DNA of 7,665 nucleotides. It comes from an uncultured Chloroflexota bacterium (lineage in GTDB: Bacteria; Chloroflexota; Anaerolineae; Aggregatilineales; Phototrophicaceae). Positions 5,125 to 7,665 of this stretch are shown one piece after another. A program made the position numbers and the translations under genes. Position 1 is the first letter of the stretch; every line of letters begins with the position of its first letter. The stretch is from the NCBI GenBank assembly GCA_937927665.1, contig CALBRY010000308.1, forward strand, positions 1 to 7,665, in the 5' to 3' direction. The notes beneath the pieces are model-generated. The model did not search any database. It saw only the letters and a list, made by a program, of their open reading frames with translations, and had not been told where the DNA came from.

Positions 5125-5153
5125 ATCGTAAATCGCTTTGTAATTGTTGTAAA
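5125..5153 (-). promoter_or_regulatory. Likely promoter of the exported protein gene
   Basis: Minus strand -35 TTTACA (5148-5153), 17-base spacer, -10 TACGAT (5125-5130). A TAGAAT at 5120-5125 is an alternative -10 but lacks a well-spaced -35. Around it are five TGTAA pentamers (plus strand 5088, 5100, 5139, 5148, 5158) and a 13-bp palindrome at 5110-5122 (AATGCT-C-AGCATT) near the start site, suggesting regulated expression. Confidence 0.45.
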
Positions 5154-5167
5154 AACCTGTAAAAGTT

Positions 5168-5956
5168 CTAAGGGTATGATGTACTCGCGCCCCCTGCTGT
5201 ATTGCCGCCATCTATGACGAGAAGCTGACCCGTCATATAGCTGGAATCCTCCGAGACGAGGAATACACACGCCCGCGCAATTTCTTCGACTGTGCCGACG
5301 CGCCCCATCGGAAACGACGCGCCGAGGGTTTGCAGCCGTTGATCAAAACTGACATCTTCCGGCAGTTTCCATGTCTCGCGCCAGCGATCGACAACGGTAT
5401 CACCGGGGCAGATCGCGTTTACACGAATCCCCTGACGGGCGTGATCGAGCGCCATACTTTTTGTCAGCAGCGCGACCGCGCCTTTTGTCGTGCTGTACGC
5501 CGCCGCACCATGACCCCCGACAACGCCCCAATCTGACGCATTGTTGAGGATTACGCCGCCGCCTTGTGCGATCATGTGGGGGAGCGCCGCCCGCGCCATA
5601 TAAAACGTACCGTGTACATTGGTCGCAAACACATCGAGCCACACTTCATCGGTTGTTTCGATCACTGTGCCGAGTGGAACGATCCCCGCGTTGTTGAACA
5701 GAATATCGATCCGCCCGAAGTGCGCGATCGTTTCCGCGACAGCGCGATCACACTGGTCACGCTGGCGCACATCGCACACGGTCAACGCGGCATCGCCGCC
5801 CGCCGCGCGGATGATCTCGACCGTTTCGGCGGCTTTGTCCGCCCGCCGCGCTGTGATCATCACCAGCGCCCCTTCTGCCGCAAACGCGATCGCCGCTGCT
5901 CTGCCGATTCCGCTGCTGCCGCCTGTCACAAGCGCGATTTTCTGGTTCAGTTTCAT
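5168..5956 (-). CDS. Short-chain dehydrogenase/reductase (classical SDR)
   Basis: An NAD(P)-dependent cytosolic oxidoreductase of 262 residues, the usual length. The Rossmann motif TGGSSGIG is at 11-18, the CDV adenine-pocket motif at 61-63 and NNAG at 88-91. The catalytic tetrad is N113 (TNVHG), S141, Y154 and K158 (YSTTK), with PG at 184-185. The end of the second strand reads TARR (35-38) with no acidic residue, which favours NADP(H). The C-terminal LVIDGG (246-251) is the usual FabG-like signature. The substrate cannot be told; FabG-like 3-oxoacyl reductase or a sugar/alcohol dehydrogenase are possible, but no fatty-acid genes are nearby. GAGGGG lies just upstream of the ATG at 5954-5956. 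It diverges from the flavin-protein gene across 71 bases. Confidence 0.94.
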   Translation of the reverse strand: MKLNQKIALVTGGSSGIGRAAAIAFAAEGALVMITARRADKAAETVEIIRAAGGDAALTVCDVRQRDQCDRAVAETIAHFGRIDILFNNAGIVPLGTVIETTDEVWLDVFATNVHGTFYMARAALPHMIAQGGGVILNNASDWGVVGGHGAAAYSTTKGAVALLTKSMALDHARQGIRVNAICPGDTVVDRWRETWKLPEDVSFDQRLQTLGASFPMGRVGTVEEIARACVFLVSEDSSYMTGQLLVIDGGNTAGGASTSYP

Positions 5957-5986
5957 ATACCCCTCGCTGAATGGACTCTATCCCCG

Positions 5987-5995
5987 TGCTAGAAT
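5987..5995 (+). promoter_or_regulatory. Extended -10 promoter for the flavin-protein/VOC operon
   Basis: TGC followed by TAGAAT (5990-5995) forms an extended -10 element on the plus strand. A -35 match at the right distance is poor, which an extended -10 can compensate for. Initiation near 6002 gives a leader of about 26 bases carrying GGGATGAG ahead of the ATG at 6028. A matching minus-strand promoter for the SDR gene in this 71-bp gap is not clear. Confidence 0.5.
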
Positions 5996-6027
5996 GAACA
6001 CATCGCCAATCGATGGGATGAGCGAAG

Positions 6028-6600
6028 ATGGCTAAAGTTTACCCACAAATATCGGATGAAGTCCGGACGTTTATCCACGAACAGCATGTCTTTTTTGTCG
6101 CAACCGCGCCGCTGACCGCCGAAGGGCATGTTAACGTATCGCCCAAGGGGATGGACTGTTTCCGCGTCCTTTCGCCCAACCGCGTGGCATATCTCGACAT
6201 GACCGGGAGCGGCAACGAAACATCGGCGCATATTGCCGAAAACGGGCGAATCACGTTCATGTTTTGCGCCTTCAAAGGCGAACCGAATATCGTCCGGCTG
6301 TATGGAACAGGCAAGACGATTCTTCCCGGTTCGGCAGAGTGGGACGCATTGATCGGCAGTTTTCCGACCTATACGGGCACGCGCCAGATCATCACCGCCG
6401 AAATTGACCGCGTTTCGACCTCATGCGGCTTTGCCGTGCCATTTTTTGATTATCAAGGGGAACGCGAAACGCTGATCAAGTACTGGCAGGTGAAAGGTGA
6501 TGCACGGGCATCCGTATATCAGTGTGAGAACAACGTCACCAGTATTGATGGACTCCCAACGCCGCTTCGCGCTATTTCTCCTGAGAAAGAACCTGAATGA
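6028..6600 (+). CDS. Pyridoxamine 5'-phosphate oxidase-like FMN-binding protein
   Basis: A 190-residue cytosolic protein with the PNPOx-like split-barrel fold, which binds flavin at the dimer interface. FFVATAPLT (22-30) and VNVSPKGMD (35-43) form the first strands and phosphate-binding region. YLDMTGSGNETSAHIAENGRITFMFCAF (55-82) is the typical FMN-contacting segment. R90 with LYGTG (91-95) follows. SCGFAVPFFDY (132-142) is a signature of a widespread subgroup annotated only as pyridoxamine 5'-phosphate oxidase-related. It lacks the C-terminal substrate-binding region of true PdxH, so vitamin B6 synthesis is unlikely. A quinone, F420-like or haem-type redox role is possible but unproven. It is the first gene of a two-gene operon, ending in an ATGA overlap with the VOC gene. 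Confidence 0.9.
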   Translation: MAKVYPQISDEVRTFIHEQHVFFVATAPLTAEGHVNVSPKGMDCFRVLSPNRVAYLDMTGSGNETSAHIAENGRITFMFCAFKGEPNIVRLYGTGKTILPGSAEWDALIGSFPTYTGTRQIITAEIDRVSTSCGFAVPFFDYQGERETLIKYWQVKGDARASVYQCENNVTSIDGLPTPLRAISPEKEPE

Positions 6601-7553
6601 TGAGCATTGCCGGAATTGATCAAACCATAATTATGCAAGTCGCTTTAATCGTGCGTGATGCCGAAGCGATGGCGCGCCGCTATGCCGAAGTGTTCGGCTT
6701 CACCCAGTCCGATTTTCAAACCACGCTCACGCATGATCACACACAGGCGACCTATCACGGTCAGCCGACCGATGCCCGCGCGTCAATCGCCTTCTTCAAC
6801 ATCGGTCAAATTCAATTCGAGATGATCCAGCCGCTCGATGCGCCGAGCGTGTGGAAAGATCAGCTTGATCAGCATGGTGAGAGTATTCATCACATCGCGT
6901 TTCACAGCGTGAATACACGCGCCAGCGTTGACGCATTCGCGGCGCACGGGTACACGGTCACGCAGCAGGGGTTGTATACCGGACAAGGCGGGATGTACAC
7001 CTACCTGAACACCGACCGCGATATGGGGATCACGCTCGAATTGTTGGAGAACTTCAAAGGCAACCCGACATTCAACGCGCCGCCGTTTGATTCCACGCTC
7101 GGATTAGGGACAGATCGGGTGGTGCAGGTGGGCTTGATCGTGCGCGACATCGATGCGACCGCCAAGCGTTTTGTCGAGGTGTTGGGACTGCCGCAGCCGG
7201 GAATCATCGTCACGCCGGGGTATGAGCAGGTCGAAACCACCTATCACGGTGCGCCAAGTGAAGCGACGGCGAAACTGGCATTTTTCAACTGTGGACAGGT
7301 GACGATCGAATTGATCGAGCCGGACGAGAAGCCGAGTACATGGCGCAAATTTCTCGATCAAAACGGCGAAGGCGCACATCATATCGCCTTTGTGGTCGAA
7401 AATACGCAGCGCGCCCTTGATCATCTGGCGAAGTTTGGGATTCCGCTGGAGCAGCAGGGCTTATACAGTGATCGCAGCGGGATTTATTCGTATGTCGACA
7501 GCGCTCCGGTGTTGGGAACGACACTCGAACTGCTGGAGAGTTTTAAGCAGTAG
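6597..7553 (+). CDS. Tandem VOC-fold (glyoxalase/epimerase-like) protein
   Basis: A 318-residue protein made of two similar vicinal-oxygen-chelate domains, about residues 8-152 and 171-315. The repeat is exact in register. Q14/Q177, E75/E238, H98-H99/H261-H262 and E148/E311 are each 163 residues apart, and both halves share ATYHG or TTYHG, HHIAF, QQGLY and LELLE. The metal-ligand pattern resembles methylmalonyl-CoA epimerase-type VOC enzymes, except that Gln replaces the first His in both halves. Two domains in one chain could form a single intramolecular VOC pair rather than a dimer. The substrate is unknown. The start ATG at 6597 overlaps the TGA of the flavin gene; the adjacent ATG at 6600 is an equivalent choice. 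A strong terminator follows. Confidence 0.9.
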   Translation: MMSIAGIDQTIIMQVALIVRDAEAMARRYAEVFGFTQSDFQTTLTHDHTQATYHGQPTDARASIAFFNIGQIQFEMIQPLDAPSVWKDQLDQHGESIHHIAFHSVNTRASVDAFAAHGYTVTQQGLYTGQGGMYTYLNTDRDMGITLELLENFKGNPTFNAPPFDSTLGLGTDRVVQVGLIVRDIDATAKRFVEVLGLPQPGIIVTPGYEQVETTYHGAPSEATAKLAFFNCGQVTIELIEPDEKPSTWRKFLDQNGEGAHHIAFVVENTQRALDHLAKFGIPLEQQGLYSDRSGIYSYVDSAPVLGTTLELLESFKQ

Positions 7554-7556
7554 AGG

Positions 7557-7612
7557 AAAAACCATCCCCTTTCTATCGCTTGTGATGGAAAGGGGGTGGG
7601 GGAGAGGTTTTT
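7557..7612. terminator. Bidirectional intrinsic terminator after the VOC gene
   Basis: CCATCCCCTTTCTATC (7562-7577) and GATGGAAAGGGGGTGG (7584-7599) form a 16-bp stem with two G-U pairs and a 6-base loop. AAAAACC (7557-7563) and GGTTTTT (7606-7612) flank it as a further inverted pair, giving a T-tract on either strand. It begins 4 bases after the VOC stop codon, so it ends this operon and could also stop traffic from the right. Confidence 0.85.
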
Positions 7613-7620
7613 AACCGTTC

Positions 7621-7661
7621 CGGTGGATTCCGCATTCGGTCTTTGCAAGACCGCTCCACCG
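7621..7661. repeat. Nested palindromic element, REP-like
   Basis: Outer arms CGGTGGA (7621-7627) and TCCACCG (7655-7661) are perfect inverted copies. Inside them CGGTCTT (7637-7643) and AAGACCG (7647-7653) form a second perfect 7-bp stem with a 3-base loop. One side carries a 9-base bulge (7628-7636), the other a single base. This compact asymmetric double stem is typical of extragenic palindromic repeats that occur many times per genome. Only one copy is in the window and it is close to the edge, so the class is inferred. Confidence 0.6.
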
Positions 7662-7665
7662 TCCG

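Noticed and set aside
6001..6015. Short inverted repeat CATCG-CCAAT-CGATG in the leader of the flavin-protein gene
   Set aside because: Arms of five bases are expected by chance and it does not line up with a promoter element.
7637..7653. tRNA-like anticodon arm with loop TTTGCAA
   Set aside because: Only the 5-bp stem and 7-base loop match. No D-arm, T-arm or acceptor pairing can be built on either strand, so the palindromic-repeat reading is preferred.
1..7665. CRISPR array, insertion sequence, integrase or phage genes
   Set aside because: No evenly spaced direct repeats, no transposase or integrase motifs, and no terminal repeat pair flanking the HNH/RHH region could be found by eye.

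Overview
The window looks like bacterial chromosome with moderately high GC. The probable source is a member of Chloroflexota (Anaerolineae-like). That placement is an inference from the mix seen here: an ECF sigma factor followed by a pentapeptide-repeat protein, secreted multi-SH3b proteins with Thr/Pro-rich tails, and a Thr-Tyr-Thr tRNA cluster feeding an L33 gene. No ribosomal RNA is present to confirm it.

Region 1 (1-641, minus strand) is translation hardware. A strong promoter at 612-641 drives tRNA-Thr(UGU), tRNA-Tyr(GUA), tRNA-Thr(GGU) and rpmG (ribosomal protein L33). A second strong promoter at 15-43 then fires out of the left edge, probably into more translation or transcription genes. 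Small perfect hairpins sit between the tRNA and protein units. Region 2 (659-1580) looks accessory. A zinc-finger-rich HNH endonuclease on the minus strand diverges from a small ribbon-helix-helix DNA-binding protein on the plus strand. A 16-bp inverted repeat lies between the -35 and -10 of the endonuclease promoter, so a self-contained nuclease/repressor pair is plausible. A 16-bp-stem hairpin closes this unit.

Region 3 (1601-5130) is a probable envelope or extracytoplasmic signalling neighbourhood. An ECF sigma factor and a pentapeptide-repeat protein overlap by 71 bp on the minus strand. A divergently transcribed, exported three-SH3b-domain protein shares its -35 region with the sigma promoter and seems to have a leaderless mRNA. 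Beyond a perfect 16-bp-stem convergent hairpin lies a second exported protein of unknown function on the minus strand.

Region 4 (5168-7612) is small-molecule metabolism. An SDR oxidoreductase (minus) diverges from a two-gene operon (plus) of a PNPOx-like flavin protein and a tandem-domain VOC protein, coupled by an ATGA overlap. A bidirectional intrinsic terminator ends it. The last 45 bases hold a nested palindrome that looks like a dispersed repeat element.

No CRISPR array, transposase, phage gene or rRNA was seen. The two parts most likely to be undescribed are the RHH/HNH divergent module and the sigma/pentapeptide/SH3b group.
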